Shown here: positions 53,857 to 64,000 of the stretch, in pieces | Layout: each line of letters starts with the position of its first letter | How positions within the stretch are numbered: position 1 is the stretch's first letter | From: Cristatella mucedo | Lineage: Eukaryota > Bryozoa > Phylactolaemata > Cristatellidae | Assembly: GCA_009760855.2 (NCBI GenBank) | Contig: WPIO01000009.1 | Location: 8,524,001-8,588,000 of the forward strand | Reading direction: 5' to 3' | Length of the DNA stretch: 64,000 nucleotides | The notes under the pieces: generated by a model | Seen by the model: only the letters and a program-made list of their open reading frames with translations | Database searches by the model: none | What the model was told of the DNA's origin: nothing | Made by a program: the position numbers and the translations under genes

Positions 53857-54289
53857 GTAAATGTTTGGAGCCTGCTGCTCTGCTTGAGCTAAAGTCGTAA
53901 TTGACACTTGGCGCGATTGCATGCTGCAACAGGTGTCTAGTGTTTTGAAAAACCGCCTTATGTTACAGCTGTTTTGCCGGCAAGACTGAGCAGACAAGAC
54001 TCTGTTCTTGAGCACTGCACTGTTTGTGAGGGCCAGAATGTAATGACGTCGGTGCGATCACGGCTGCTTTGCTTGAAATTTTTTGTTGAGCGCAATAAGA
54101 CATCAACACAATCAGCCTCACTTCAGCTGCAATCAAAACAAATCGCAGTGGCAGTGTCTCAGTATCAGAGTTGCCATCCGGCTGCCTAATTTATACTGAG
54201 TCGGTTCGCTTGGTCCGTACCGGTCATATCAGAGAGCAGGAGTGGAGGGCACCATTTGCCCGGCCCCACACCGCACAATGGAGCACAAA

Positions 54290-54492
54290 TGTGCATGCAT
54301 GAGCTGCATACTTTTTTGCTAAACTCCACTCGATGAGCAACTGCCAAGTTTGAGTCGCATAAAAACATTAACTTCGTGCTGTAATTTTTCATTAATTTTG
54401 GGTCTTCCCTTCTTACATGAAAATCTTGTGGGTCTTGCCCTCTACATGTAAAAAAGGGCGGGTCTTGCCCACCCAGATGAAAATCCTTGCTC
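54290..54492 (+). repeat. Repeat Y, copy 1
   Basis: CTCGATGAGCAACTGCCAAG, CATTAACTTCGTGCTGTAAT, TTTTCATTAATTTTGGGTCT and CTACATGTAAAA match 61600-61722 in order. The family is unknown. Confidence 0.5.
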
Positions 54493-54639
54493 TGCCACTA
54501 TGCGTACAATCGTAGGCATTTGGAAGAGCGTTACTGAGTAGGGGTGGCACAATACTCCCGTTTGGGGACTTATGCATACACAAACTTACTAAACTGTTTG
54601 AGAGTTACTACAATAAAAAGTAACAGTACAGCAATTACA

Positions 54640-54664
54640 ATAATAATAATAATAATAATAATAC
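54640..54664 (+). repeat. (AAT)n
   Basis: About eight ATA units preceding a decayed SINE-2. Confidence 0.9.
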
Positions 54665-54667
54665 AAT

Positions 54668-54815
54668 TCAGCAGCAGCAGCCTAAAAGAAAAAGAGCCTT
54701 CGTCGGCTGACACCCATTGGTTGCAGTATGCAACCCTTATTTTCTGCCTCAGGACTCCAACCTACGACCTAGGTCGAGAAGTGCAAGCATCTTGCCATTG
54801 AGCTAAGACGATGTA
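54668..54815 (-). mobile_element. SINE-2 copy, diverged
   Basis: AAAAGAGCCTTCGTCGGCTG, GGACTCCAACCTACGACCTA, GGTCGAGAAGTGCAAGCATC and TTGCCATTGAGCTAAGACG (reverse head). Confidence 0.7.
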
Positions 54816-55012
54816 AATGGATATTTCTACTCTTATTGTAACGTATTGTGGCAAAATGTGGAGGCCATCGGTTTGTCTTTGTCACTGTGGCAACCAATTT
54901 CTTGGTCGGCTCTTGCAATATCCAAGTTACTTTTAATGAAGGATAGTCTATCACTGCCTGCAACTTTGCAATATCCACGGGGGAGGGGTGGTCATGCCAA
55001 GTAGTAATAAGC

Positions 55013-55595
55013 ATGTAATTTTATTGTGCTCTGAGAGAACCAAATCTCTGTATCATCTGATTAATGATAGTAACATGTACAATTGCAGAATGCTTGTGCA
55101 CTCTTTGACTATTCCCAGTGGATTACAAAAATGCTTTGCATTTCTTTTTAAATGTCATCAATTCAGGGGATGTCAGGATTTCCACCTGACTGTGTTTCCT
55201 TTGCAGCAAATGTAAAGCGCCTGAAAAGAGATTGAGTTCTCTGAGGGCGCTTTATCATGTGTGCTATTATTATTATTATTTCGGTCGATAGATCGATCCA
55301 GGCTTGGGTTACTAAGGAACTAAGGGCACGGCCACCGAAGGATTTGAGGTTGGTTAGATGCAGAGCTATACGATCGGATTAGGAGGAACAGGTAGCATGC
55401 TGTTGGAAAGCCTGGGATTTGGTATTTCAGATAGATAAGCTGGAGCATGAGAGTGTGAGCGTCTGCACCTTAAAGTCGTTCTGTTGCTTAATTGGTAGCC
55501 GTTTCATGTTAGAGAGAAGTTTGTGTAATATGCCAGCTTCGAAGGTCACGACAAACAGGCCTTGGGGGCAGAGTTCTGCATCAACTGTAAGCCTG
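55013..55595 (-). mobile_element. LINE-A copy, minus strand, split by a plus-strand tail piece
   Basis: 55013-55190 is the 3' UTR in reverse (TGCTCTGAGAGAACCAAATC, CATTTCTTTTTAAATGTCAT). 55283-55595 is the C-terminal coding region in reverse (CACGGCCACCGAAGGATTTG, TTAAAGTCGTTCTGTTGCTT). Between them sits a plus-strand LINE-A tail. Confidence 0.8.
55196..55282 (+). mobile_element. LINE-A tail fragment (about 87 bp) inside another LINE-A
   Basis: TTTCCTTTGCAGCAAATGTA, AAGCGCCTGAAAAGAGATTG, AGTTCTCTGAGGGCGCTTTA, then (ATT)n. It is very close to the family consensus, so it is a recent and extremely 5'-truncated insertion. Confidence 0.85.
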
Positions 55596-55611
55596 TCGTA
55601 ATGAATACATT

Positions 55612-55613
<2 letters not shown>

Positions 55614-55672
<59 letters not shown>

Positions 55673-55680
55673 TGTGTGTC
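55614..55680 (+). repeat. (GT)n microsatellite
   Basis: About 33 GT units with a GCGCGC interruption near 55655. Confidence 0.97.
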
Positions 55681-55689
55681 ACACTGCAA

Positions 55690-55815
55690 GCTGGTCTTTG
55701 CCAAGGAGGTAAGGTGTTCGCTCTTCACGACCTAGGTCGTGGGTTCGAGTCCTGTAGTGTTCAATCGTTTAATACCCACTGCAAGCGGTGGTGATGGAGG
55801 TTATAATTCCTCTTG
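55690..55815 (+). mobile_element. SINE-2 copy, older subfamily, 3' truncated
   Basis: GGTCTTTGCCAAGGAGGTAA, CTCTTCACGACCTAGGTCGT, GGGTTCGAGTCCTGTAGTG and CACTGCAAGCGGTGGTGATG. The tail is lost. Confidence 0.8.
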
Positions 55816-56499
55816 GGCTAACCGGTCATGTACTTTTGTATACCTACTGTCTTCCTCGATGATGTCGGTCCTTGATCCAGCTTTCATTTCATTGCCATTC
55901 GTCCACTGCTTGCCTTGGCTGCTCGATGTGCGTATGTCGTAGTTTGGGCAAGCAGAGGTTGGTGTGCCAAGCTGAAGCAGCGCATTGATCAATTGCAGCA
56001 GTGGCGTAGTTGAGAGCCCGAAAGCGCACCGCGGCTAGTACGGCAGTAAAGTTGAGGAAACAGCATGCAACTTAAGCACAGTGTAAGGGCTTGTCAACAA
56101 CACGTTGCCGCCTGCCTGCGTAAAAGCTACCTGTGTCTGCCTGCTGCCTGGTGACCATCGGAATGCCAGACAGTGCAATTACTGGCAAGCCAGTATCGAT
56201 TGTCTCACCACCTGAAGCAAGCATGTGGCTGCAAGCAAATGTGAACCCGGCAGCCGGATTTAGATGCACTGAGGTGCACTGAAGAAATGCCACAGCCCAA
56301 AGGGAAGGCGTGTTCTGTCACCCATGGGAGTAAAATCCCTTACCTGGTCTGCCGTAGGCTAAAGTCTGCACATGGCGTTCCCTGTGCTATCGAAAGACTG
56401 CCGGTCGACTGGAGCTCATCATTACTTTGTAGTTATTTATTACGTTACATTACATTACGTTGTTGCCTCAGCATCCGTTGCTTTTAGCCTGTCTGAGGA
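55816..56499. other. No recognisable feature
   Basis: A short TTACGTTACATTACATTACG run lies at 56439-56462. Nothing else. Confidence 0.4.
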
Positions 56500-56586
56500 G
56501 ATGCTGCTCGTGTGGGTGCGTTCTCTCGATGCTGTTAATCCACTTCAACTGGTGCATAACTCGGTAGCTCGGCCGGTCTGTCGTCT
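56500..56586 (+). mobile_element. LINE coding fragment
   Basis: Reads RSLDAVNPLQLVHNSVARPV in plus frame, like [22 protein letters not shown]. It leads into a CT-rich stretch (56587-56740). Very short. Confidence 0.5.
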
Positions 56587-57047
56587 CTCTCTCTCGCTCT
56601 CTGCGGTTCTCTCTGTGGCTTTATCTGTTGCTCTCAGTTTGTCTACGCGACTCTCCCTCCCTCTACTTCCAATTCTCTCTCCCTCTCTTCATTGATCTCT
56701 TTTTTTCTCCACTCTTCCCCCATTCTTCCCCTCTCTCTTTTTTATGGCTTGTCGGTGTGGCTGTATACCTGTGTTGATTACCTGTTCTATGAGGGTCTCT
56801 GGGAGTAATCTTTGGACAATTCTGACTGTCAACCCATCCATTCCTGTTGCAGGATCTGCTACTTTTTCAGCCGGCCTTTTAGTTTTCACTGAGGCTCAGC
56901 AAATCGGTGGCTCCAAAAGTAACGGTGGATCGGCTAAGCCGGTAAGCCAGCTGCCTTGCAGGCCAGGTCAAACAGAGCTGGAGCAAGGCCCGACAGGCAG
57001 AGCTCAGTGAACGTGCTTTTCATGGCCTTTGCGACCCATTCCCCCGA

Positions 57048-57410
57048 TGAGCCTTAGCGGTTCGAGCCAGTAGTGCTTGATCGGGAGCCGGCGAAGCTCA
57101 GACAACAGTGGTGTGATGCTTGTAGCTATGTCGTTGACGACAGACGACATTTTGAGCTGCTGAGTTTTGCTCCAGTTGCATGCGCCTAGGGTGCCGGCTC
57201 GGAGTCCTGACGAATGGAAACGCTCGAATCTAGGTACAATGTCACAGGCGGGTGCACTTACTAGTTCGGCTTTAGTGTTCTTTTCCAGGCAGGCCCTGAT
57301 TTTAGCGATGTTTCTTAGCCGAAGGTGAGCCGACTTGATTGTGGTGGCAATGTGCTCATTCAATGCTGTTGTGCTTGCCACATTGCACTCTGTTGCAAAC
57401 AATTCCTTAT
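57048..57410 (-). mobile_element. Diverged L2-like LINE fragment
   Basis: The minus frame reads ATTIKSAHLRLRNIAKIRAC, then LEKNTKAELVSA, then ITPLLSELRRLPIKH, equivalent to [22 protein letters not shown] and PVLADLHWLPVKQ of LINE-A. Divergence suggests a third, related family or an old copy. Confidence 0.65.
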
Positions 57411-57511
57411 CATAACTACTTGCAGTCTGGCCACAGCTAATCTGGCTGTGAATTCGATCGGATAGTTTGACGATTTTCTACGATTTCCAGTCTTCACACC
57501 ATTAGAAAACA

Positions 57512-57632
57512 TTTAGGTGCTCGCCCCGACCAAGGTTTGACCGAGGTCGTGAGCTTGAGCCCTGTGGCATATATGAAGCACCTGAATAGAGATTAAGTTC
57601 TCTTAGGGCGATGTACAAATGAATTACATAGT
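57512..57632 (+). mobile_element. SINE-1 copy, head truncated
   Basis: AGGTGCTCGCCCCGACCAAG, GAGGTCGTGAGCTTGAGCCC, AGCACCTGAATAGAGATTAA, GTTCTCTTAGGGCGATGTAC and an AAATGAATTACATAG tail. Confidence 0.88.
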
Positions 57633-57864
57633 TTTATTTTTATTGACTGACATTCCAAAAACAAACAACGTGCTGTTGGTATTAATGCTTTCAGTGTGAC
57701 GTCATCCCACCACGATTGTTTATGTCCTTTGTCTGGCCTGGCTTGGAGGCCTCAAGCTTTCTCATTTGGAGGCCTAAATTTTCTCTTTTGCTGGAGCACA
57801 TTCCACAGAACCTAAATTTTTAATGAAAATGTCAGCTAATAATGGAGGCAGAACATCCCTGCCT

Positions 57865-57965
57865 CAGCTGCCTATCGATACCGTCACATAAACGTTCTGT
57901 GGGTTCGGATCAGGGGACTGCCTGGGCCACTGCATCAGCAGCATACCGATTTAATCAAGAAAGTA
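57865..57965 (-). mobile_element. Tc1/mariner transposase signature fragment
   Basis: The minus strand reads LMQWPRQSPDPNPQNVYV, which matches the WP-QSPDLNPIEN signature of Tc1-like transposases. The flanks are too decayed to delimit. It may be a different family from the three larger copies. Confidence 0.55.
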
Positions 57966-58059
57966 CTTTACTCAAGTTGTGTTTGGTCTAGAAAGTTGGA
58001 TTTCAGAGTTCAAATTATCTGCTTGGGATACTATGTGTGACTGCTAGATAACGGTCCTA

Positions 58060-59098
58060 AGTGCGCTAAGTCAGAGGATGTTCTGACGCAAGTCGGGAGG
58101 GAGTTCCAGGCTTTGGGAGCATAACAACTTAATGCTCGGTGTCAGAAAGATTTGAGGTTTGTACGAGGTATTGGTAGACGGTTGGATTCCGAAAAGCGGG
58201 GGGGGGGGGGGTACGATGCTTGGCCTGGTGGGGGAGTAGATCTGAGAGATAGGCTGGAGCCAAAGAATGGAGTGACCTAAAAGTGAGCGACAAAACCTTG
58301 AAGTCGATCCGTTGCTTGATTGGTCGTCAGTGCAGGTCGGCGAGAAGTGGTGTGATGTGGCAACTGCGACGCTCACGACAGACAAGCCTAGCTGCAGAGT
58401 TTTGCATCAGCCGTAATCGCCTGATTGCACATGCCGGTAGGCCAGCAAGCAGTGAGTTACAGAAGTCAAAACGGGATGTCACAAGTGCATGGACCAACTT
58501 AGACGTGGTATCCTTATCTAAACAAGCCAGAATTCTAGCAATGCTATGTAGCTGAAAGTAGGCAGACTTGACTGTGGAGCTGATGTGGTCGTCTAACGAG
58601 AGGTCACTTTGGAACATGGCACCTAGATTTCGAGCTGATTCAACATGAAATATGCTGGCAGAGCCAATTTTGAGCGTAAGCCTTTCCAATTTCTCAATCA
58701 GATTGGGTTTGCCCATAACTAGTACGTTAGTTTTATCATCGTTTAGTTTTAGAAAATTGGCTGCCATCCATTTGTGGATATCATCATCATCAATACATGT
58801 AGCAAGTGAGTTGAAGTTGAGAGAATTTGAGGTGCTCGAAGGCTGGGAGGGATCAGGGCAAAGGTACAACTGAGTGTCATCAGCATAGAAGTGAAAGCCT
58901 AGATTGTGCTTGGCAATCACATCAGCAAGAGGGAGAGTATAAACCGTGAAAAGAGCCGGACCTATCACTGAGCCCTGAGGTACCCCATATTTCAGAGGTA
59001 CCTCGGATGATCATTGTCCATTCACGTCAATACTCTGGAGTCTCCCACTGAGATTGGACCTGAACCATTGCAGAGCAGTGCCAGTGATGCCCAGGCGA
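58060..59098 (-). mobile_element. LINE-A copy, minus strand, RT to C-terminus
   Basis: 58071-58385 and 58327-58968 are open in overlapping frames, shifted by a poly-G run (about 58199-58211). They encode [20 protein letters not shown], then [13 protein letters not shown] (catalytic ADD), then [20 protein letters not shown] and the domain after it. RT motif B and the preceding region run on to 59098. Both the 3' UTR/tail and the 5' part are missing; repeat X abuts at about 59099. Confidence 0.88.
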
Positions 59099-59099
59099 T

Positions 59100-59638
59100 C
59101 CACGATTCCGGAGCATAAAGCTCCAGGACGTTTGATGACGTATACAGCCAAATGTATCAAATAGAAATAAAAAATATTAAAGACTAAAAGGTTAAAAATA
59201 AAAGACTAAAAATAGCAGAATAAAGGCTAAATATTAAGCAGAGCTGAACTCGCATTTCAAATTTCATTCCGATACGTGAAATATCAGTTGAGGTATTGAA
59301 TTTACAAGGCACCGACCAACCCTGGAAATGAAGCTGTATACGAGTCACAAGTATACCCATCAACAAGCTTCAAGCATATTTCGCGATCTACAAAGATTCG
59401 ACAAGTTGGAATACAAGTCACATATGATGCAGAGATAGGTAAATCTTCTATTTGTAGATTTGTTACTTCTGGTTTACATCCGGGTTAGGTGTGGTTGGCA
59501 TAACCGATTTTTTTCATGTGGAAGTCGTCAGAATCTCCGATCGCAGTTTTAACATATTTGTCTTTCGAAGGGTACCATAAACACATATTTAATAGTCAGA
59601 CAAATTTTATAGGTATATTTTTTACACTCCTCCTTAAA
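59100..59638 (+). repeat. Repeat X, copy 2
   Basis: Begins GATTCCGGAGCATAAAGCTC (a small GGAGC/GCTCC hairpin), then ACGTTTGATGACGTATACAG, an AAATA-rich stretch with a duplicated AAAGACTAAA, GCAGAGCTGAACTCGCATTT, and collinear sequence to CTCCTTAA. It joins the broken end of a LINE-A copy directly. Confidence 0.65.
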
Positions 59639-59878
59639 CCAGCACCCGATGCAGTTGGTAAGATGCATTTTTCTGAAGAGATGTCTCTGGTGCATCCAAA
59701 AAATCTTACTTCATTGTCTTCTGATTGCACTGCCAAAAACAATCCTTCGAATACACAACTGTTTTCGCAACCACGTGAACCGCCAAACAAGCTAACTGTG
59801 CATGTTTTTCTGTTCCTAGTAGTCCAGCCGTGGTGGCAGCATGCACAATCTGATGCATTTACTGCTTCTTCGTATTAA
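59636..59878 (+). other. Unrecognised open stretch after repeat X
   Basis: The open frame continues from repeat X into unique sequence. It reads KPAPDAVGKMHFSEEMSLVH and on to a stop at 59878, with a mixed, protein-like composition (KNLTSLSSDCTAKNNP). A possible acceptor, CTCCTTAAACCAG, ends near 59642. No family is recognised. It could be a small exon of an unknown gene or chance. Confidence 0.15.
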
Positions 59879-59879
59879 T

Positions 59880-60985
59880 CCTATCCTGTGGTAGTGTTTT
59901 TGGAGAAGATTTTGTAAAAGTCAACAAAGTTTTAGGTTTGTCTTAATTTCCCATGATGCGTAGATGTTTTGGGCCAGCTCTGCATAACAGCATCTCACTC
60001 GAGAGCAAAAGAAAAAGTTAAGGTAAGGTAGCTCTTAGAAAATGCCCGCCTTGCAAAACGGCTCTAGTCAGCTAGGACAAAATCAGGGAGCAACCGTCTC
60101 TGCTCAGAGCTTGACGGTGCCCGACCGACAGAGCATCTGACTAACTATGCTGCCGGCACCTGTAGGCCGGCACACGTTTCGCAGCCTCCTTAGACTGCTG
60201 CACGTTTTTAAAGCAAGCATATACGATTGTGCAATTCGGCGACCCGTGTGCCAGTACTTTCGTTGAGGCGGCCTATGGGGCTTGATGTTGGCAGTGGCAG
60301 CTGAGCGCCGAGCAGAGATGAGCACCTGCTGAGTAATAATGCCAGTTTAATAGACCAAACTAGTTGTGACCTATAATCCGCACGAGCGCTACCTGAAATT
60401 CCGACAAAGGAATGCTATGCTTAGCCAGCTTAGCATCAGCTTAACCAGTCCAGCCTGGAGGCACGGTGTTTTTCTAGAGGGCATCGGCATTTAGCCTGAT
60501 TAGGGAATGGTTGCAGCCGGTGCCTTGCCGACGACTCGGTATTTATGGCATACCAACCTGATCACTATGATCTGCGTCGGCTTGAAATTCAGTGCCCCCA
60601 TTTGGTGCTACCTGCGTCTTCTATTGCACCCTGGTGGTGGTTAGCGAAAATACCGTTTAAGCAAAAACCTTTATAAGTGCCGCCGTTGTTTGTCACCCTT
60701 TGGTGATAGCAAATTCGTTCCCTTAGACAGCATCCTGTAATCAAATTACCTACTGGATTCCCAATATCGTGTTCCTGGGCAGTGCTAAGCTATGGGTGCC
60801 AACTCCCAGCCTAGTAAACCTGCGATCATCTCTGACTCCTCGAAAGAAAGGGGCCAACATTAAAAATATGGTTTTAGGGATTGCCAGGCAGAACCCCCTC
60901 GGCCTGTCTCTGTCCAGCTGCGTCTCTGCCTATCTCAGTATACTGTTCTTTTCATCTAGGTATGTTTCTCTGTTTTTTAATCTCT
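59880..60985. other. No recognisable feature
   Basis: Unique-looking sequence. Frames of 60-140 codons run into the CT repeat and are not gene-like. Confidence 0.4.
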
Positions 60986-61134
<149 letters not shown>

Positions 61135-61599
61135 TTTTATCTTTTTTGGTCAGCCTGGTTGCAGGGACTAGGAGATTGACAGAGAATGGGATGTCTTCTT
61201 ATTATGTAAACGAATCCCTAGTACGGCTGCACATGTCGTTCATGGCTGCACCCTGAGACGGCAGTACGGCTTTGTGACATTCTGGCTATACAGTCGATCT
61301 ACCAAATCGAGCATTGATAGGTGTGCACGTGACCAGCGGTGCTGCATCACTGGAACGGGTGACTTGGGGCGGTATCGTGCCGAGTTAAATTCGAGCATGC
61401 CTATGGCTGTAAGACCCAGCAGTGGCTAAGACAGGGCAGAGCAGTCTACTCTTAGATCTTACTTATAAACAGTAACTGAGCCAGTGGCTGGCGGGGGTTG
61501 GGCATTTACCCCCCCCCCCTACAGCCAGGACAATGACCTAAGGCGCCTCCTATTCCTACCGAACCCCAGGGAACGCCTCGACCGTCACCGTGATGAAAT

Positions 61600-61722
61600 T
61601 GTCATTATTTCGCTCGATGAGCACCCTACCCCGAGTTCTTGTCAAATAAACACCATGAACTTTACGCCATAATTTTTTATTAATTTCAGGTCTAACCCTG
61701 CCTACATGCAAATCTCGCCGGT
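61600..61722 (+). repeat. Repeat Y, copy 2
   Basis: CGCTCGATGAGCACCCTACC, CACCATGAACTTTACGCCAT, ATTTTTTATTAATTTCAGGT and CTACATGCAAA are in the same order as 54290-54492. Confidence 0.5.
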
Positions 61723-62204
61723 CTTCTGAAAAGCGTTCTTCGTCAGCTGAAAACTGAGTTCATATAAACTACATGTGCCAGAGGCGACTGCATGTCAAAG
61801 GAGACATGATTCCGTGGCCGGATTTTATTTTCCAGCTTCATTGCCGTCAATAAAATCGACAACCTCTCTACTTTCGGGGACCTCTAAAAAGTTGGCTTTG
61901 TCTCCTGTATCGATATGGGTGCCACATCTTCTTTAGATCGAGAGCATTTGTCTTGCTCTGTCCTCCCCCCCCCCGGCATGCCTTAGCAACCAATCGTCAT
62001 TTCGGCTTCCTACTGATGTCAGTTTTAAAGGAATCGGTACTGGCTGCTGGCTTCTCCATTCGTTGCTAGCAGGTGAAGCAATGACTCCAGGCTGACAAGT
62101 GGTCGGCCTGGCGTGTGGCCTTCCTCTAAGCCTGTGTGTCCTTTGGGTTAAAATGTCGGCTGCCGACATTCTGCAAATGCGTGGCAAGTAGCAGCTGCTA
62201 GATT

Positions 62205-62355
62205 TTAGTCTAGAGATAAGGGGCTCTCACTTCAAAACCATGGTCGCCGAGAGTTTGATTCATTCAACGGGCGATTCACGAATGACAAGTAGGCGGAAAG
62301 CTGCCGTTGCTCTTTTGCCGCTAGTAGAGAGGAGCCTGTTTGAGTCACGGGGTCT
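62205..62355 (+). mobile_element. SINE-2-like copy, strongly decayed
   Basis: TTTAGTCTAGAGATAAGGGG, CTCTCACTTCAAAACCATGG, GAGAGTTTGATTCATTCAAC and GGGCGATTC resemble the older SINE-2 head and B-box region. Confidence 0.45.
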
Positions 62356-62777
62356 GTAATAATTTGTTTTACTGACGCAGTGCCCGATGATGGCACCTTA
62401 GTCAGATCAGTTTGACCAAGTGTGTGACGACGAAAGGCTGCTGCTGCGACGGCACTGCTCTGATAAGCGAAGATGGCTAATCGCCTGCTTGAATTGAGCT
62501 GCTTATGGAACCCGCAGAGGGTGTGGAGACATTTTTCACATTTGTGGATACTCATTTTCATCCGTTTTGACAACGTCGACGTTCTATCGAGCTTGGGGAG
62601 GCAAACTAGGTCGTATTACAGATTACTTTCAAGGAAGTTTCAGTCGTATATCCCAAAGCTAGTTGGAAAATAAACTCTGAATGGGAAGCGTTTATCCGCG
62701 ATTTTAATTTGAACCGTTTGACCCGCCTTGGAATACCATAGCTTCTGGTTTGTCATAGCAGTTAGTCACTTCCGACA
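62356..62777. other. No recognisable feature
   Basis: Unique-looking sequence before Tc1 copy 3. Confidence 0.4.
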
Positions 62778-63840
62778 TACATTTGAGCGCTGAAGTATCG
62801 GCGAGGACGCTCAAAATCGCCCCCGTAGCCTACATTTTTCGACTCTGTTGGAAAGAAACGTTATTGCAACCTGCTTTAATTATGTGCGGTATGTACAATA
62901 AGCCTAATTAACATGTAAGGGAATTTTTAGTGCAAGTTTTCCAATCTATCACCAAATTAAAATTGTGCTACCGATTGGCAATCACCTTTCTGAGCCTCTC
63001 GGGCATACAGCACTCACAAACGTTCGTTGTCTTTCTCCAACGTGTAGTAAGTAAACTGGGAACGTCGGCGAGTCGTCGGGTGTGATATGATCCTCGGGTG
63101 ATCAGAGCTTTATATCAACTTCATCTCAGAGAGTGGGTTTCGGATCTGGAGATTGGGCCAGGCCACTCATAAAGCTCTATGGGCCCTAAACCAAACTCAG
63201 AAGTATTCGGGGGGGTATATTAAGCCTATTTAGACGTGCTTAGAGTCATTATCCTGCTTTGTACTAAACGCTGCAAAAAAGTTTCTCTCTTCGTCAGCCT
63301 ATCCTCTCGGTTTGTAATGACACGTGGGCGGCCGGGTCTCTGCGGTTATCCACGGTACCGGTCGTGGCAATTTTCCTCAGGTTGTACCTCATCGTAGTCT
63401 TACCAATGCACAATTATTTGGCAATGCAACGTTGCAAAGTCCCGTTTAGTGTAAAGTTCTCAACTGGCCCTTCGTGAAGTCAGTCAACTTGTTAGTGTAA
63501 GGCAAGCCGAACGGCAGCAGCTTTCGGATAGGAACCTCGGTGAGCTGTAGCGCTCGTTTTTACTGGGCGTGCATAAGTGCTTCCGGAGGCGAGCAATCCA
63601 GTAGTTCTCAGCATTCCATAAAATGATGAGAGCCGCCAATTTTATGTGAAGTTAAAGGGTCGAAGCCGAATTTCCTCGTTCTTTTTCCAGTTGTGTGCAC
63701 TGGTTTGCAAAAACGCCGTTGCGAAAGAAACTACTTTATTGAGTGCATTCGTTTTGTGTGCTTTGGTTTAGCTGTTCACGGTCCGATGCCCGCAGCTCCT
63801 CATAAACAAGGGGTCGCCGAGACTTCTGTACTCGAGTGCA
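62778..63840 (-). mobile_element. Tc1/mariner-like transposon, copy 3, internally deleted
   Basis: The left tip (TACATTTGAGCGCTGAAGTA, then TCGGCGAGG) and right tip (GGTCGCCGAGACTTCTGTAC, then TCGAGTG) match copy 1. CAGGTTGTACCTCATCG and AAAGTCCCGTTTAGTGTAAA blocks are shared with copies 1 and 2. On the minus strand GAGTGGCCTGGCCCAATCTC corresponds to the WP-QSPD signature. About 0.5 kb shorter than copy 1. Confidence 0.7.
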
Positions 63841-64000
63841 TGAACATCTGTAGAGTTTCCAAGAATTTGTGCAGGGCATGCCCGAGCTACGCCATTATCG
63901 TGTGCTCGAAATTTAACTTCAAGCCATATGCAGTACCCTCGAAGCAGTCTTTTGAATCGATTGTCTTGGTCTCACCCGAAAACAAGCTACCGATAGTGGC

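Overview
This window reads as a piece of a large, repeat-rich, intron-rich animal (metazoan) genome, probably an invertebrate. I cannot name the species. The reasons are a spliced host gene with multi-kilobase introns, two families of L2/CR1-type non-LTR retrotransposons (LINEs), two tRNA-headed SINE families, decayed Tc1/mariner-type DNA transposons and many long dinucleotide microsatellites. Nearly all open frames are decayed retrotransposon pieces, low-complexity translations or chance frames. I see no operons, rRNA genes, functional tRNA genes, CRISPR arrays or prokaryotic signals.

The one host gene I can defend is an OTU-family deubiquitinase most like OTUD3, on the + strand. Three exons join in phase and cover most of the OTU fold: 11939-12084 (catalytic Cys), 28370-28482 (core) and 42664-42801 (catalytic His). 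They are separated by introns of about 16.3 and 14.2 kb. A fourth exon at 43371-43519 is likely. Phase-compatible candidates at 50822-50880, 52482-52549 and 53779-53856 could complete the 3' end. The exon(s) carrying the N-terminus and the Asp-Gly before the catalytic Cys were not found and may lie in 1-11938 or upstream of the window. The repeats between 12.1 and 42.7 kb are therefore intronic.

LINE-A is L2-like, with an (ATT)n tail. It has about twenty 5'-truncated or rearranged copies on both strands; the best preserved is 37640-39540. LINE-B is also L2-like, with an apparent (ATTAC)n tail. It has one long copy at 35180-37620 and fragments at 10395, 13060 and 25240. SINE-1 (tRNA-like head) ends in a tail nearly identical to the LINE-A 3' end, which implies LINE-A mobilised it. 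SINE-2 (tRNA-like head with a perfect B box) is more numerous and has a different tail. Three related Tc1-like copies occur at 19721-21294 (complete, TA duplication), 21885-23292 (interrupted by a SINE-2) and 62778-63840. A 0.64-kb element with 33-bp terminal inverted repeats lies at 31270-31905. A roughly 0.5-kb unclassified repeat occurs at 9605-10214 (partly folded back) and 59100-59638.

Region by region: 0-11.9 kb is LINE/SINE debris and repeat X. 11.9-12.1 kb is an OTU exon. 12.1-28.4 kb is an intron with LINEs, long GA and CA/TG tracts and two Tc1 copies. 28.4 kb is an OTU exon. 28.5-42.7 kb is an intron with the TIR element, LINE-B and the LINE-A cluster. 42.7-53.9 kb holds the 3' exons and candidates. 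54-64 kb is again repeats, with a decayed Tc1 copy near the end. No previously undescribed biological system is evident. The most useful observations are the split OTU gene, the SINE/LINE tail sharing with microsatellites growing out of that tail, and the uncharacterised TIR and fold-back repeats.
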